DNA of 64,000 nucleotides from Acidimicrobiales bacterium AG-410-I20 (GTDB lineage Bacteria; Actinomycetota; Acidimicrobiia; Acidimicrobiales; MedAcidi-G1), in contig QCKS01000004.1 of NCBI GenBank assembly GCA_003215175.1, positions 25,905 through 89,904 of the forward strand, read 5' to 3'. Shown in pieces: positions 42,716 to 51,925 of this stretch (positions are counted from its first letter, which is position 1; the number at the start of each line of letters is the position of its first letter). The notes beneath the pieces were generated by a model. The model ran no database searches. It saw only the letters and a program-made list of their open reading frames with translations, and had not been told where the DNA came from. Made by a program: the position numbers and the translations under genes.

Positions 42716-43684
42716 CTAGCCTCTTGATTCAAGCGCAGAGATAAGTTCGGGTAGAACTTTATGCACATCTCCAACGATGCCAAGGTCTGCTACTCCAAAA
42801 ATCGGAGCTTCTTCATCTTTATTTATAGCGATGATATTTGCAGAACCTTTCATACCTACCAAGTGTTGAGTTGCTCCAGAAATTCCGCAAGCTAGATACA
42901 CCGTTGGCTTCACGACCTTTCCTGTTTGTCCAACTTGGTATGAATATGGAACCCATCCTGAGTCGACAACAGCCCGTGAAGCACCAGGAGCTGCTTTTAA
43001 TAGTTTTGCAAGACTTTCAATCATTTCGTATTTGTCAGGTTCTCCCAATCCGCGCCCTCCGGAAACAACTATTGCTGCTTCATCAAGTTTTGGCCCAGTG
43101 GTCTCTTCAACAAATCTGTCTTTTACGACCGACGTATTAGTGTTACCGGTATCTCCTGCTTGAATTGCGTCAACATTTGCTGCTGAACCTCCTGAAGATT
43201 CTGCTTCAAAGGATTTTGGTCGAACCAAGAATATGGCTGTTCCTGATCCAGTAAATCCAGTTGTGACATTTGTTGTCCCACCAAATACAGGTTCAACTCC
43301 TAATAGGCGATCACCTTCTACTTTGAGTTCAACAACATTAGTAATGACGGGCACATCTAATTTCGCTGATAGGCGTCCTGCTACATCTCGCCCATCGTAT
43401 GTTGTCGCACATAGAACAGCTTCTGGTCCGTTACCTTCTGAAACAGCAGAAGCAATAGCGGAAGCGACCTGTGGGCCCGCTAAAGACTCGCCTAAGTCTC
43501 CGATTGATTTGACGCTTGCTGCTCCGTATTCCCCTAGCTGAGAAGCTAGAGAGGATGCGTCACCATGAACGATTACCTCTACGGTGTCTGCTAACTGGCG
43601 AGCCCCAGTAATTAGTTCAAGCGTTGTAGTGGAAACCACTCCATTTGTTGCTTCGCCATAAATCCAAATAGTTGAGATGCCCAT
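42716..43684 (-). CDS. etfA: Electron transfer flavoprotein alpha subunit
   Basis: Accepts electrons from acyl-CoA dehydrogenases with EtfB. 322 residues. FAD-binding C-terminal domain: VVSGGRGLGEPDKYEMIESL, GASRAVVDSGWVPYSYQVGQTG, YLACGISGATQHLVGMKG and IINKDEEAPIFGVADLGIVGD-like blocks are all present. It follows etfB by 9 bases. It is separated by 32 bases from the convergent unknown gene, the only convergent pair in the window that does not touch. Confidence 0.96.
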   Translation of the reverse strand: MGISTIWIYGEATNGVVSTTTLELITGARQLADTVEVIVHGDASSLASQLGEYGAASVKSIGDLGESLAGPQVASAIASAVSEGNGPEAVLCATTYDGRDVAGRLSAKLDVPVITNVVELKVEGDRLLGVEPVFGGTTNVTTGFTGSGTAIFLVRPKSFEAESSGGSAANVDAIQAGDTGNTNTSVVKDRFVEETTGPKLDEAAIVVSGGRGLGEPDKYEMIESLAKLLKAAPGASRAVVDSGWVPYSYQVGQTGKVVKPTVYLACGISGATQHLVGMKGSANIIAINKDEEAPIFGVADLGIVGDVHKVLPELISALESRG

Positions 43685-43693
43685 AGTCGCCTC

Positions 43694-44473
43694 CTAAAGA
43701 ACCTTAAGTTCATCTAAAAATGCCATGATTCTTTCATGAGCATCACCTTCATCAACAATGATCTCTCCAGCTTCGCGTTCTGGCGCTTCTGCTATTTCGG
43801 TAATTTCTTGGCGAGCCCCCGCCCAACCTACAGTTCCTGCTTCAATACCTAAAGCAGCCAGATCAAGTTCCTCTACTGGCTTATTTTTTGCTGCCATGAT
43901 TCCTTTGAATGATGGATATCTCGGTTCAACCACGCCTGCTGTTACCGACACAACACAAGGAAGCGGGCATTCAACTTCGTCATAGCCTTCTTCTGTTTGA
44001 CGTTTAACCGAAACAGCATCACCGTTTACTGAGATTTCTTTTGCGAACGTAACTGCCGGAAGATCAAGAATTTCAGCTATCTGAACTGGGACTGTGCCGG
44101 TGTATCCGTCACTTGATTCTGTAGCAGCCAAGATAAGTGTGGGTTCAGAACGATTAATGGCTGCGGCTAGAACTTTAGCTGTCGATAGTGCGTCTGATCC
44201 TGCCAAAGCATCATCGCTTACAAGAACAGCGCTGGCTGCTCCCATCGCAAGGGCGGTTCGTAAACCACTCATCTCATTATTTGGCGCCATTGAAACCAGT
44301 CGGACCTCGCCACTTCCAGCTTCATCTACAAGTTGAAGTGCCATCTCAACTCCATAAGAATCTGATTCATCAAGGATGAGTTTCACGTCTCTCTTAAGAG
44401 TTTTAGTTTCTGGGTCCAGTGCTCCAGGGTCAGCTGGATCGGGAATTTGCTTTACACATACAACAATGTTCAT
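43694..44473 (-). CDS. etfB: Electron transfer flavoprotein beta subunit
   Basis: Partner of EtfA that binds AMP. 259 residues from ATG 44473 (MNIVVCVKQIPDPADPG), the normal N-terminus; a frame opening at 44545 adds 24 atypical residues. The signature VECPLPCVVSVTAGVVEPRY and PSFKGIMAAKNKPVE is clear. It is the first gene of the pair. The upstream region of about 219 bases to the divergent lipid kinase is non-coding. Confidence 0.96.
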   Translation of the reverse strand: MNIVVCVKQIPDPADPGALDPETKTLKRDVKLILDESDSYGVEMALQLVDEAGSGEVRLVSMAPNNEMSGLRTALAMGAASAVLVSDDALAGSDALSTAKVLAAAINRSEPTLILAATESSDGYTGTVPVQIAEILDLPAVTFAKEISVNGDAVSVKRQTEEGYDEVECPLPCVVSVTAGVVEPRYPSFKGIMAAKNKPVEELDLAALGIEAGTVGWAGARQEITEIAEAPEREAGEIIVDEGDAHERIMAFLDELKVL

Positions 44474-44692
44474 GGCGCAATTCTGCCTTATCAGGAACGT
44501 TTGACAACTATTCGCGGGCAATTTTAGTAAATGGTCATTAGTCACTTATCGAAAATAGTGAAATATTCCCCCATTTATAGGGGAAAACAGAAATAGGCGC
44601 TTTAAAAGAATTTTCTGAAACTGAATAAATTTTGGCCTTTCAGTACATTTGTCCTGACTAGCGTCACCTACAGCGATACTCTCGTTATTGCA
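44474..44692. promoter_or_regulatory. Divergent control region etfB / lipid kinase, with hairpin
   Basis: AT-rich gap of 219 bases. An inverted repeat TTCCCC/GGGGAA (44566-44571 and 44580-44585, 8-base loop) lies near the centre. A TACTCT hexamer at 44677-44682 precedes the lipid kinase ATG by 10 bases. No ORF or RNA gene recognised. Confidence 0.35.
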
Positions 44693-45649
44693 ATGAAATT
44701 ACTTCTAGTAGTGAATCCTTCGGCTTCGTCCGTTACAGCTCGTACCCGAATAGTTATTCAGAAAGCCCTCTCTGCTGATCACCGACTTGAAGTAGCTGCT
44801 ACTAGTCGTCGCGGCCATGCAACTCGACTTGCACAGAGTGCGGCTCATGATGGCTTTGATCTGGTCGTAGTTCTAGGTGGAGATGGCACTTTAAATGAAG
44901 TTGCTAATGGATTGGCTGGCACAGAAACGGCACTTGCTGCTCTTCCTGGAGGCTCTACAAATGTTTTCGCCAGAACTATTGGTCTTCCAGACGACCCCGT
45001 GGAAGCTACTGGGTCTTTACTTGACGCGCTTGAAGCAGGGTCTACTCAACGAATTGGTTTAGGGGTTATGAATGATCGCTATTTTCTCTTTCATGCAGGA
45101 ATAGGTTTCGATGCTGCAGTTGTTGAACAAGTTGAACGCCAAGGTGGATTATTGAAAAGGTTCGCTGGTCATCCTTTATTTGTAGCCGCAACTATCAATA
45201 CATGGTTGCGTCATTACAACCATAAGCGACCTTCTTTCCACATTTCTTCACGCGGCAAAGACATACACGAAATAGAACCTGGCAATGACGGAATGTTTGC
45301 CGTTTGTTTAAACACAGATCCTTACACGTATCTTGGTTCGCGAGAGATCTCTTTTTCTCCCGAGACCACTCTTCAAACACCTCTTACAGTAATAACATTT
45401 AGATCCTTGTCGCCGAGCCGGTTACTACCAGTACTTGCCTCTTCTCTAGGTTTGGGAAATAACCGTGTCAGTGAAAGCCCTATTGTTGATTACCAAGTCG
45501 ATGTCTCTGAAGGTTCGATCTCTGGATACGACGCAGTGCCATGGCAAGTGGACGGAGATTATTTAGGTAAAGAAAAAGAATTTTATTTCCGGCACGAACC
45601 GGAGGCTTTGAATCTTGTTTTACCTCTCGGAGTTAGAGATAGTTACTAA
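44693..45649 (+). CDS. Diacylglycerol/lipid kinase (DgkB/YegS type)
   Basis: Lipid kinase of 318 residues. DAGK catalytic motif: LVVVLGGDGTLNEVANGLAG, then ALPGGSTNVFARTIGLPDDP. The N-terminus LLLVVNPSASSVTARTRI and C-terminal EISFSPE.../WQVDGDYLG blocks fit the YegS/DgkB group. It phosphorylates diacylglycerol or a related lipid at the membrane surface. It is convergent with the GDPD gene; the stops share CTAA (45646-45649). Confidence 0.88.
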   Translation: MKLLLVVNPSASSVTARTRIVIQKALSADHRLEVAATSRRGHATRLAQSAAHDGFDLVVVLGGDGTLNEVANGLAGTETALAALPGGSTNVFARTIGLPDDPVEATGSLLDALEAGSTQRIGLGVMNDRYFLFHAGIGFDAAVVEQVERQGGLLKRFAGHPLFVAATINTWLRHYNHKRPSFHISSRGKDIHEIEPGNDGMFAVCLNTDPYTYLGSREISFSPETTLQTPLTVITFRSLSPSRLLPVLASSLGLGNNRVSESPIVDYQVDVSEGSISGYDAVPWQVDGDYLGKEKEFYFRHEPEALNLVLPLGVRDSY

Positions 45650-46362
45650 CCAACTTGTTGATCAATTATCTCTCGAGCTACTCCGGGGCGATTAGTTATT
45701 ATCGCGTCTGCTTGCCATGACACAAGTTCTTCTATTCGCTCTTCATCATCAACGGTCCAAACAAATACCTTAAGGCCGCGTTGATGCGCTTCGTTAATAA
45801 AAGCTTCATCAACAAGTTCATCCCAAGGGTGTACTGCCCCATGGCCATGATTTACCACACGATCTAAAATTTGATTCGAACCTGTTCGTTCAAGGACTAG
45901 CCAACCGGTTGGTAAATCTTCATTAGCGTCGCGTATACGGTTTACTGCGCTCATATCAAAAGAGGAAACTCTTAAAAGCTCTGTAGTTCGGTAAGCCAGA
46001 GCAAGGCCAACCACTGCTTCACATACCATTACCATGTCTTCCCTATCGGGCTCTCCTGGAAGGCTCTTGACTTCTATATTTACTCCAAGTCCTTCCATGC
46101 ATTCAAAAGCTTCGGCGAGACTGGGGATAAAAGCAGGAAGATCTTTCGAATCTATATCTCTGATAAGGCGTCCATCGGCAAGATGAGCATCGTGATGCAC
46201 GACAAGAACACCATCCTTTGACCTTCTAATGTCTAACTCCACCCAGTCTGCTCCTTGTTCTTTGGCAGCTGAGAAAGCTTCAATAGTGTTTTCGTAGTGT
46301 TCGATAGAAGCGCCTCGGTGAGCGACAACCAATGGTTTTATGGGTGGTTGAGGGTTATTCAT
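45646..46362 (-). CDS. Glycerophosphodiester phosphodiesterase
   Basis: Hydrolyses glycerophosphodiesters to glycerol 3-phosphate and alcohol, 238 residues. VVAHRGASIEHYENTIEAF and WVELDIRRSKDGVLVVHHD hold the catalytic His and metal acids. NIEVKSLPGEP and FVWTVDDEERIEELVSW finish the barrel. The usual PENT is HYENT here. No signal peptide, so cytoplasmic. It pairs by position with the lipid kinase. Confidence 0.93.
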   Translation of the reverse strand: MNNPQPPIKPLVVAHRGASIEHYENTIEAFSAAKEQGADWVELDIRRSKDGVLVVHHDAHLADGRLIRDIDSKDLPAFIPSLAEAFECMEGLGVNIEVKSLPGEPDREDMVMVCEAVVGLALAYRTTELLRVSSFDMSAVNRIRDANEDLPTGWLVLERTGSNQILDRVVNHGHGAVHPWDELVDEAFINEAHQRGLKVFVWTVDDEERIEELVSWQADAIITNRPGVAREIIDQQVG

Positions 46363-46389
46363 ATTGTTCTAAAGCAACCTATCTAATCT

Positions 46390-47898
46390 TTATACTTCTG
46401 GCTCTTGTGCATCGTCCCAAGGGCCGAGTAAGCGGTTGCCTGGAATCTGAACTTCTGCCACTGTTCCGCTTCCTTTTCCTGCAGGTTTTAGTGTCAAAAC
46501 ACCATCTAATTCTGTTTCAACAAAAGTACGGACAATCGTTAAACCAAGGCCTTGCGATGTTTCGATCTCAAACTGGTCGGGTAGACCAATTCCATCGTCG
46601 ACCACCCGAACGCTAAGGCTGTCAGGTTTTCGATCAATTTCTATAGTTACATTCCCAGAATTCCCTTCCGTAACCATTAGTGATTCTGGATATCCATGGT
46701 CTACGGCGTTTTGTAGGAGTTCTGTAATTACTACTGCCAAGGTGGTAGTAGTCTGTGATGGCAACTTTCCACCTTCTCCAATAACGCTAAATCGTAAAGG
46801 CCTCTCGGGTAAGGAAACAGTTTCTTCCACAAGTTTGACTAACAGTCCTACAATTTCAGTGAATTCTGTATCATCTTCTGCGCTTTGCGCAAGGGTTTCA
46901 TGGACAACTGAAATTGCGCCAACTCGACGTGCTGATTCCTGCACCGCTGCTCTTGCTTCTTCACTTTTGAGTCTGCGGCTTTGTAGACGTAAAAGAGATG
47001 AGATTGTTTGAAGGTTATTCTTTACTCTGTGATGCACTTCACGGATTGTTGTATCTTTAGAAACTAATTCTCGGTCTCGGCGCCTAAGATCTGTTACGTC
47101 GCGCAGGAGAACTATTGCCCCCGTTGCTGAACGTTTATCAAGTATGGGCAAACAATGAGATACGACAACAACTTCACTGCCATGACTGATTTCTTCAATG
47201 ACTGCTGTGCGTCGCGCAAAAGCTTGTCTTAGCATGACTGCGCCAAGATTGGTTTCTTCCAGACGTGACCCAACTGCTGCCCTATGCATTCCTATTCGGT
47301 GCAACGCTGACACCGCATTAGGTGAAGCGAACTCAATTCGTCCTTGCTGATCTACCAATAAAAGACCATCACCTACGCGAGGAGTTCGATGTCTCAAACG
47401 TTCTTCTTCTCGATATGGGAATTCTCCGCGCTCTATCATTTCGACAAAGCGGCGGAAAACCCGACGGTAGGTTCTTTCAAGAACACTGCTAGCTCTATCC
47501 GCTGAATAAAGGCGTTCTCTGGCGAGAACTGCTACAACTTGTCCACCTAGCCGAACTGGAGTCGCACGAACAGAGATCTCACGCTCTCCACCTGTTTGTA
47601 TGAGCCCTTCAATAGTTTCTTCTTTGTTAAAACATTCTGTAATTAAAGGGCGATGCCGAGATTCAAAAACTTGACCAATCATGTCGGCGCGATAAAGGGT
47701 GGTGCCGGTTGTAGGTCGAACATGCCCGAGCAGGACTAAAGATTTTTCTACTTCAGAAGAATCGATTCCATAAAGCAGAAGATCAGCAAAGGAAAGATCC
47801 GCTAATAGGCCCCAGATGGCCGTCAGGTTTTGTAGATGCGTTATCTGATCATCGTCTAATTCTGTGTGACTGTGGCAAAGTTCCGTCAATGTAGCCAT
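46390..47898 (-). CDS. pdtaS: PdtaS-type sensor histidine kinase
   Basis: Cytosolic sensor kinase of 502 residues. Order: GAF-like N-terminal domain, PAS-like domain (GDGLLLVDQQGRIEFASPNA near residue 172), HisKA_2 box with the phospho-acceptor His in IREVHHRVKNNLQTISSLL, and HATPase with LLQNAVDHGYPES, RVVDDGIGLPD and TSQGLGLTIVR. The architecture is that of mycobacterial PdtaS, which signals to an ANTAR RNA-binding regulator (PdtaR). No PdtaR gene is in the window. Confidence 0.88.
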   Translation of the reverse strand: MATLTELCHSHTELDDDQITHLQNLTAIWGLLADLSFADLLLYGIDSSEVEKSLVLLGHVRPTTGTTLYRADMIGQVFESRHRPLITECFNKEETIEGLIQTGGEREISVRATPVRLGGQVVAVLARERLYSADRASSVLERTYRRVFRRFVEMIERGEFPYREEERLRHRTPRVGDGLLLVDQQGRIEFASPNAVSALHRIGMHRAAVGSRLEETNLGAVMLRQAFARRTAVIEEISHGSEVVVVSHCLPILDKRSATGAIVLLRDVTDLRRRDRELVSKDTTIREVHHRVKNNLQTISSLLRLQSRRLKSEEARAAVQESARRVGAISVVHETLAQSAEDDTEFTEIVGLLVKLVEETVSLPERPLRFSVIGEGGKLPSQTTTTLAVVITELLQNAVDHGYPESLMVTEGNSGNVTIEIDRKPDSLSVRVVDDGIGLPDQFEIETSQGLGLTIVRTFVETELDGVLTLKPAGKGSGTVAEVQIPGNRLLGPWDDAQEPEV

Positions 47899-47904
47899 AA
47901 TTTG

Positions 47905-47910
47905 AGCCTA
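47905..47910 (-). promoter_or_regulatory. Putative -10 box TAGGCT for pdtaS
   Basis: Ends 6 bases before ATG 47898. The same hexamer at the same spacing precedes genes at 49432 and 50236. Confidence 0.5.
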
Positions 47911-47942
47911 GAGCCGACTAGCAGTAGACGAAAGTTGTTAAA

Positions 47943-48173
47943 TCAACTAAACCCAACAGGGTTTCCGGATCCCGCTGCTCCAATGTCCACATACGCTATT
48001 TTGTTTGTCGGTACCCCTACTTGCCTGCCTTTAGTATCTGTGAGCCAAAAAAGGCTCACTTCCCCAGAAAGTGCCGCATCAATATCTTTTTTTAGTTTCT
48101 TTAGGTCCGTGTCGTCTGATAACTCTATTGTTATTTCCTTTGGAGTTTCAGATACCCCTATACGTATGTCCAC
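47943..48173 (-). CDS. DUF3107 protein
   Basis: Actinobacterial protein of 76 residues, predicted ubiquitin-like beta fold. MDIRIGVSETPKEITIEL, then WLTDTKGRQVGVPTNKIAYV, then GAAGSGNPVGF match the family from end to end. GTG start with AAGGA 6 bases upstream. Function not known; it lies between mrp and pdtaS. Confidence 0.88.
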   Translation of the reverse strand: MDIRIGVSETPKEITIELSDDTDLKKLKKDIDAALSGEVSLFWLTDTKGRQVGVPTNKIAYVDIGAAGSGNPVGFS

Positions 48174-48208
48174 TTTTCTTCCTTGCTTTATTTAGTTACT
48201 GATAAAAA

Positions 48209-49351
48209 CTATCCCAGTAAATTCAACTCTGGGTGAGAACGTTTTGTGGGTTTGAGATCTTCATCTACTACGCGAGCTAATTCTTCAAATACTTTTCCGA
48301 CTTCGGTTGAAGCGTCTACAGCCACAGGATGGCCCGTATCCCCTCCTTCTCGCAATATTGGAACTAGAGGAACTTTGCCAAGAAAAGGTACGTTTAATTG
48401 GCTAGCAAGCTCTTCTCCTCCTCCTGCGCCAAAGAGTTCGTAGCGAGTGCCATCGTCTCCGGTAAACCATGACATGTTCTCAATAACGCCATTCACAGAA
48501 ACACTTACTTTCTCTGCCATGTAGGCCGCACGCTGTGCAACTTTCTGAGCAGCTGGTTGAGGTGTTGTCACAACTATCATTTCTGCTGTGGGGAGAAAGC
48601 CCGCTAAGGATATTGAGATATCTCCTGTCCCTGGAGGCAAGTCAACGAGCAAATAGTCTGGATCATCCCAATAGACATCCGTAAGGAACTGTTCAAGTGC
48701 TTTATGTAGCATTGGTCCACGCCAAATTACCGGCTGATCCTCCTCTGCGAAAAACCCCATAGATATGCAGCGCACCCCATGTGCAACAGGTGGAATAAGC
48801 ATTTCATCAATTACTGTTGGCGGGGTCTTTACCCCCAGCATTCTCGGTATAGAGAATCCCCACACATCAGCATCAACTACGGCTACGTCCTTACCACGAG
48901 CAGCTAGCGCTACAGACAGATTTGCAGTCACCGAAGATTTTCCAACACCACCTTTACCGGATGCGATAAGAAGCACCCGAGTCTTATTGCCAGGTCTTCC
49001 AAATGGAACTTCTCTACCTTCTGCGTGGCCCTGCGCTGGATTCGTACCTGCAGTAGCTTGTGGATTTCCGTGAACCATAAGCCGAACTGATTCTCTTTGT
49101 TCATCAGACATAACAGTAAATTCAACTGTTACTTCAAGATCCTCCCCTGTTGATCTGAGAGCTTGTTCAACTGATTCCTGTATTTGAGCTTTCAAAGGGC
49201 AGCCAGGAATTGTAAGAGCGATCAATATTTCAACTTTTGTGTCTTCAATTAAAACATTTTGAACCATTCCAAGTTCGACAATGCTTCGACGTAGTTCAGG
49301 GTCCTGAACTGGTTCTAATGCTTTAATTACTTGGTCTTCAGTTACCGCCAC
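48209..49351 (-). CDS. mrp: Mrp/NBP35-family Fe-S carrier ATPase with DUF59 domain
   Basis: P-loop ATPase of 380 residues that carries Fe-S clusters. An N-terminal MIP18/DUF59 domain (residues 1-85, LRRSIVELGMVQNVLI) is followed by the deviant Walker A LLIASGKGGVGKSSVTANLS, then VAVVDADVWGFSIPRMLG and LLVDLPPGTGDISISLAG. The CXXC that holds the bridging cluster in most Mrp proteins is missing: ENMSWFTGDDGTRYELFG is found instead, a form I recall from actinobacteria. The divergent gene is a SufR-like regulator. AGGAG precedes the GTG. Confidence 0.9.
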   Translation of the reverse strand: MAVTEDQVIKALEPVQDPELRRSIVELGMVQNVLIEDTKVEILIALTIPGCPLKAQIQESVEQALRSTGEDLEVTVEFTVMSDEQRESVRLMVHGNPQATAGTNPAQGHAEGREVPFGRPGNKTRVLLIASGKGGVGKSSVTANLSVALAARGKDVAVVDADVWGFSIPRMLGVKTPPTVIDEMLIPPVAHGVRCISMGFFAEEDQPVIWRGPMLHKALEQFLTDVYWDDPDYLLVDLPPGTGDISISLAGFLPTAEMIVVTTPQPAAQKVAQRAAYMAEKVSVSVNGVIENMSWFTGDDGTRYELFGAGGGEELASQLNVPFLGKVPLVPILREGGDTGHPVAVDASTEVGKVFEELARVVDEDLKPTKRSHPELNLLG

Positions 49352-49419
49352 AAAGTCTCCTGACTCTTTATTATTCTTAAGCTGTTTGCTGTTCTAATGA
49401 GCATTGCCCTTAAGTTCGC

Positions 49420-49425
49420 TAGGCT
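49420..49425 (+). promoter_or_regulatory. Putative -10 box TAGGCT for the SufR-like gene
   Basis: Ends 6 bases before GTG 49432; no ribosome site. Confidence 0.5.
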
Positions 49426-49431
49426 ATCCGT

Positions 49432-50154
49432 GTGGACAAGCCGCCGCTAACACCTACAGAGTTTGCTTCAGCAGTAACTGCAATAACAGGAGCTTTTGGC
49501 GATCCCACACGTCGAGATATCTATCTGTTCGTTCGTGAACATGATAGTGGCATAACTGCTACTACTGCTGCCTCACATTTTGATTTACACCCGAATGTTG
49601 CTCGTCATCATTTAGACAAACTAAATGCAGGCGGCTATTTGGAAGTCTCTGTTGAGAAAAATTCAGAATCTACTGCCGGTAGACCTTCAAAGATTTACAA
49701 GGTAAAAGATTTTCCGTCTTCTCTAGAGCTTCCTGTTCGCCAAGATTCAGTACTCGTGAGTTTGCTGGGTCGGACACTGGCTCTTTTACCGCCATCAGAA
49801 GCTGAAGCAATGGCGGAAGAAGTTGGTATTGAAGTCGGACGTTCAATGGCAGAAACTATTTGCCCTGACGAAGTGCAGCAGTCTTTTCATACAGCTTTGC
49901 ACTCCATCGCAGAAGCCCTTACCGCTCATGGGTTCGCTGCGAGAGCCGAAAAAGATAACAAGTCTTCAAAATTAAGAATTATTTCTGAACACTGCCCTTT
50001 TGGGGTGACAGCTATTGAGCATCCGGTAATCTGCGCTGTAGATCGAGGTTTAGTCAAAGGAATGCTTTCTTCTCTATATGGAGAAGCCACTACCGATTTA
50101 TCTTCTTCATTACCTATGGGCGATGACGTCTGTATAACTGATATACACGCTTGA
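49432..50154 (+). CDS. ArsR/SufR-like winged-helix regulator
   Basis: Protein of 240 residues. N-terminal winged helix: GDPTRRDIYLFVREHDSG, then ATTAASHFDLHPNVARHHLD with the recognition helix, and the wing STAGRPSKIYKV. The C-terminal part has Cys188 (EHCPFGV), Cys201 (VICAVD) and Cys234 (DDVCITD); the CX12C step is like SufR, which senses Fe-S state. It is divergent from mrp (80 bases), which fits an Fe-S link. Fe-S binding is inferred, and no suf operon is in the window. Confidence 0.72.
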   Translation: MDKPPLTPTEFASAVTAITGAFGDPTRRDIYLFVREHDSGITATTAASHFDLHPNVARHHLDKLNAGGYLEVSVEKNSESTAGRPSKIYKVKDFPSSLELPVRQDSVLVSLLGRTLALLPPSEAEAMAEEVGIEVGRSMAETICPDEVQQSFHTALHSIAEALTAHGFAARAEKDNKSSKLRIISEHCPFGVTAIEHPVICAVDRGLVKGMLSSLYGEATTDLSSSLPMGDDVCITDIHA

Positions 50155-50223
50155 CTATCCCATGATTTCAAAGTGTCCATATCTTTTCTTCACGTTGGCA
50201 TCTTTGCCTTTCAGACAAGAAAC

Positions 50224-50229
50224 TAGGCT
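50224..50229 (+). promoter_or_regulatory. Putative -10 box TAGGCT for the SixA-like gene
   Basis: Ends 6 bases before ATG 50236; no ribosome site. Confidence 0.5.
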
Positions 50230-50235
50230 TTTTTA

Positions 50236-50715
50236 ATGATCTATCTGATTAGACATGCTTCCGCCGGTCATAGATTTGGCTTGGATGCAGATGATATAGA
50301 TAGACCCCTAGATGAAGGAGGGGCACAAGAAGCTCAGCAAATAAGTGATGTGTTAATCACTCAACCAATAAGAAAAATCATGTCTAGTCGCGCTGTTCGC
50401 TGTCAGCAATCTATAGCCCCTTTAGCGCGACAATTAGAAATTGAGATAGAAATAGAACCTAATCTTTTTGAAGGCTCTCATCATTCTGCAACTGCTTTAA
50501 TCAAGAGCTTCTTCAATTATCCATATGATGTGGTTGCTTGCAGCCACGGAGATGTAATTCCTGAGATTTTAGGTGATTTAATCGAAGAAGGTCTTCAAAT
50601 TAGAGGTGGAAGATCTTGTGCGAAAAGTTCTATTTGGGCGCTATCTACCTCTAAAGAAGGTCGAATGTCTGGCCTGTACTTTTCATCTCCTCTTGAATTC
50701 AAATCGCTTAGTTAA
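50236..50715 (+). CDS. SixA-like histidine phosphatase
   Basis: Short histidine phosphatase of 159 residues. Catalytic MIYLIRHASAGHRFGLD, SSRAVRCQQSIAPLA, and the second His in VVACSHGDVIPEIL. SixA-type members remove phosphate from histidine of signalling domains, but others act on metabolites. It overlaps the 3' end of ccmH by 8 bases (convergent). Confidence 0.8.
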   Translation: MIYLIRHASAGHRFGLDADDIDRPLDEGGAQEAQQISDVLITQPIRKIMSSRAVRCQQSIAPLARQLEIEIEIEPNLFEGSHHSATALIKSFFNYPYDVVACSHGDVIPEILGDLIEEGLQIRGGRSCAKSSIWALSTSKEGRMSGLYFSSPLEFKSLS

Positions 50716-51925
50716 GCAGTCCTTGAGTTTCAAGTAATTGAACCAGCAACTCTGGGGGATTCATTAGTTCTTTGAATTTTTCTATATCAGCCGTCGCCCC
50801 TAGTTCATCTTCTAACAATACGAATCTCACAAGAGCGCGGTAAGCCAACGCATGAGGGTGTGTTGGTTCAAGAACTAGCGCTGTATCTAATGATTCGATA
50901 GCTGCTTCTATCAAGTTTGGCTCGAATGTGTTAGCTAGTAACCAGCCACGCTCAGCTAACAATGACGCATCTTCAGCATCTCTTAGAATTCCTGAGTCAA
51001 GAAGTTGTAAGGCCTTAACCAGTTCCCCTTGTGCAGCCAAGGCCGCTGCAGTTCTTTCTCTAAGTTTGCTGTTTGACAATAAGTCCCAAACAATTGGTGG
51101 GGCCTCAAGTGCATCAAGATCAATGAGATTTTCAGAAGCCTCTTCATAATTGCCATCAGCGAAGAGTTGTGAAGCTCTAAACACTCGCACATCGGGATAA
51201 GTCGGATCAATTTCAATTGCTGCCGCAAAATCATTTCGCGCAGCTTCAGAATTTCCTGTTCTCCAAAAAGTCCATCCTCGGTATGTGAGGGCTTCTACGT
51301 TTGATGGCTGGATGACTAACACTTCGTTATAGAGAAGGATCTTATTTTCATCTGAAGCAGTTTGTGCTTCGATTAAAAGCGTCCGAGTTGAGGATGGAAT
51401 ATCTCCTGTTGGAAAATCGTTAGCTCCTCGATTCCCGGTGAACTGTGCGATCAGAATCCAGGCTACTACTGGAACACCCAATACAAATAATAGAACTGGC
51501 AAGCGTCGGTTTTTTATTGTCACCACTTTGAATGGATTCTCCCCTTGCCACTTTCTTAAAGTTGATGCCAGTAAAAATACTGCTAAGACTCCAGCCAAAA
51601 TCGGTATCAGCCACACAAGCCCCGTTAAGCCGGATTGCTTTGGTGTGTAATCAATGTCTTCTCCGAAACGGGAAACAAGATCAGATCTAATGGCGCTGTC
51701 GGTAAATCCCTCATCTACCATTCTGGCTATCTCTGTTCTTATAGCCTGCGCTATAGGAACATCTGATTCAGCCACCGACTGGCCATCGCAAACAGGACAA
51801 GCCAAATCATCTGCAATTCGATGAACTTTATCTGCATTGGTCAGAGCGGGTTGTTCTGCTAATTCGGAAAAAATTAGTGCACCGAAGACAATAAATACCA
51901 GCAAGATCCACCGATAACGAATCAT
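50708..51925 (-). CDS. ccmH: Cytochrome c maturation protein CcmH with CcmI-like TPR part
   Basis: Membrane protein of 405 residues from ATG 51925. After a signal-anchor helix comes the CcmH redox domain with CPVC at residues 43-46 (DLACPVCDGQSVAESDVPIA), which handles apocytochrome thiols. Two further helices and a TPR-type C-terminal part (FAAAIEIDPTYPD, YRGWTFWRTGNSEAARNDF) correspond to CcmI, so H and I are fused. A frame opening at 52048 is ruled out as it runs through ccmG. Stop of ccmG overlaps as ATGA. Confidence 0.9.
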   Translation of the reverse strand: MIRYRWILLVFIVFGALIFSELAEQPALTNADKVHRIADDLACPVCDGQSVAESDVPIAQAIRTEIARMVDEGFTDSAIRSDLVSRFGEDIDYTPKQSGLTGLVWLIPILAGVLAVFLLASTLRKWQGENPFKVVTIKNRRLPVLLFVLGVPVVAWILIAQFTGNRGANDFPTGDIPSSTRTLLIEAQTASDENKILLYNEVLVIQPSNVEALTYRGWTFWRTGNSEAARNDFAAAIEIDPTYPDVRVFRASQLFADGNYEEASENLIDLDALEAPPIVWDLLSNSKLRERTAAALAAQGELVKALQLLDSGILRDAEDASLLAERGWLLANTFEPNLIEAAIESLDTALVLEPTHPHALAYRALVRFVLLEDELGATADIEKFKELMNPPELLVQLLETQGLLN

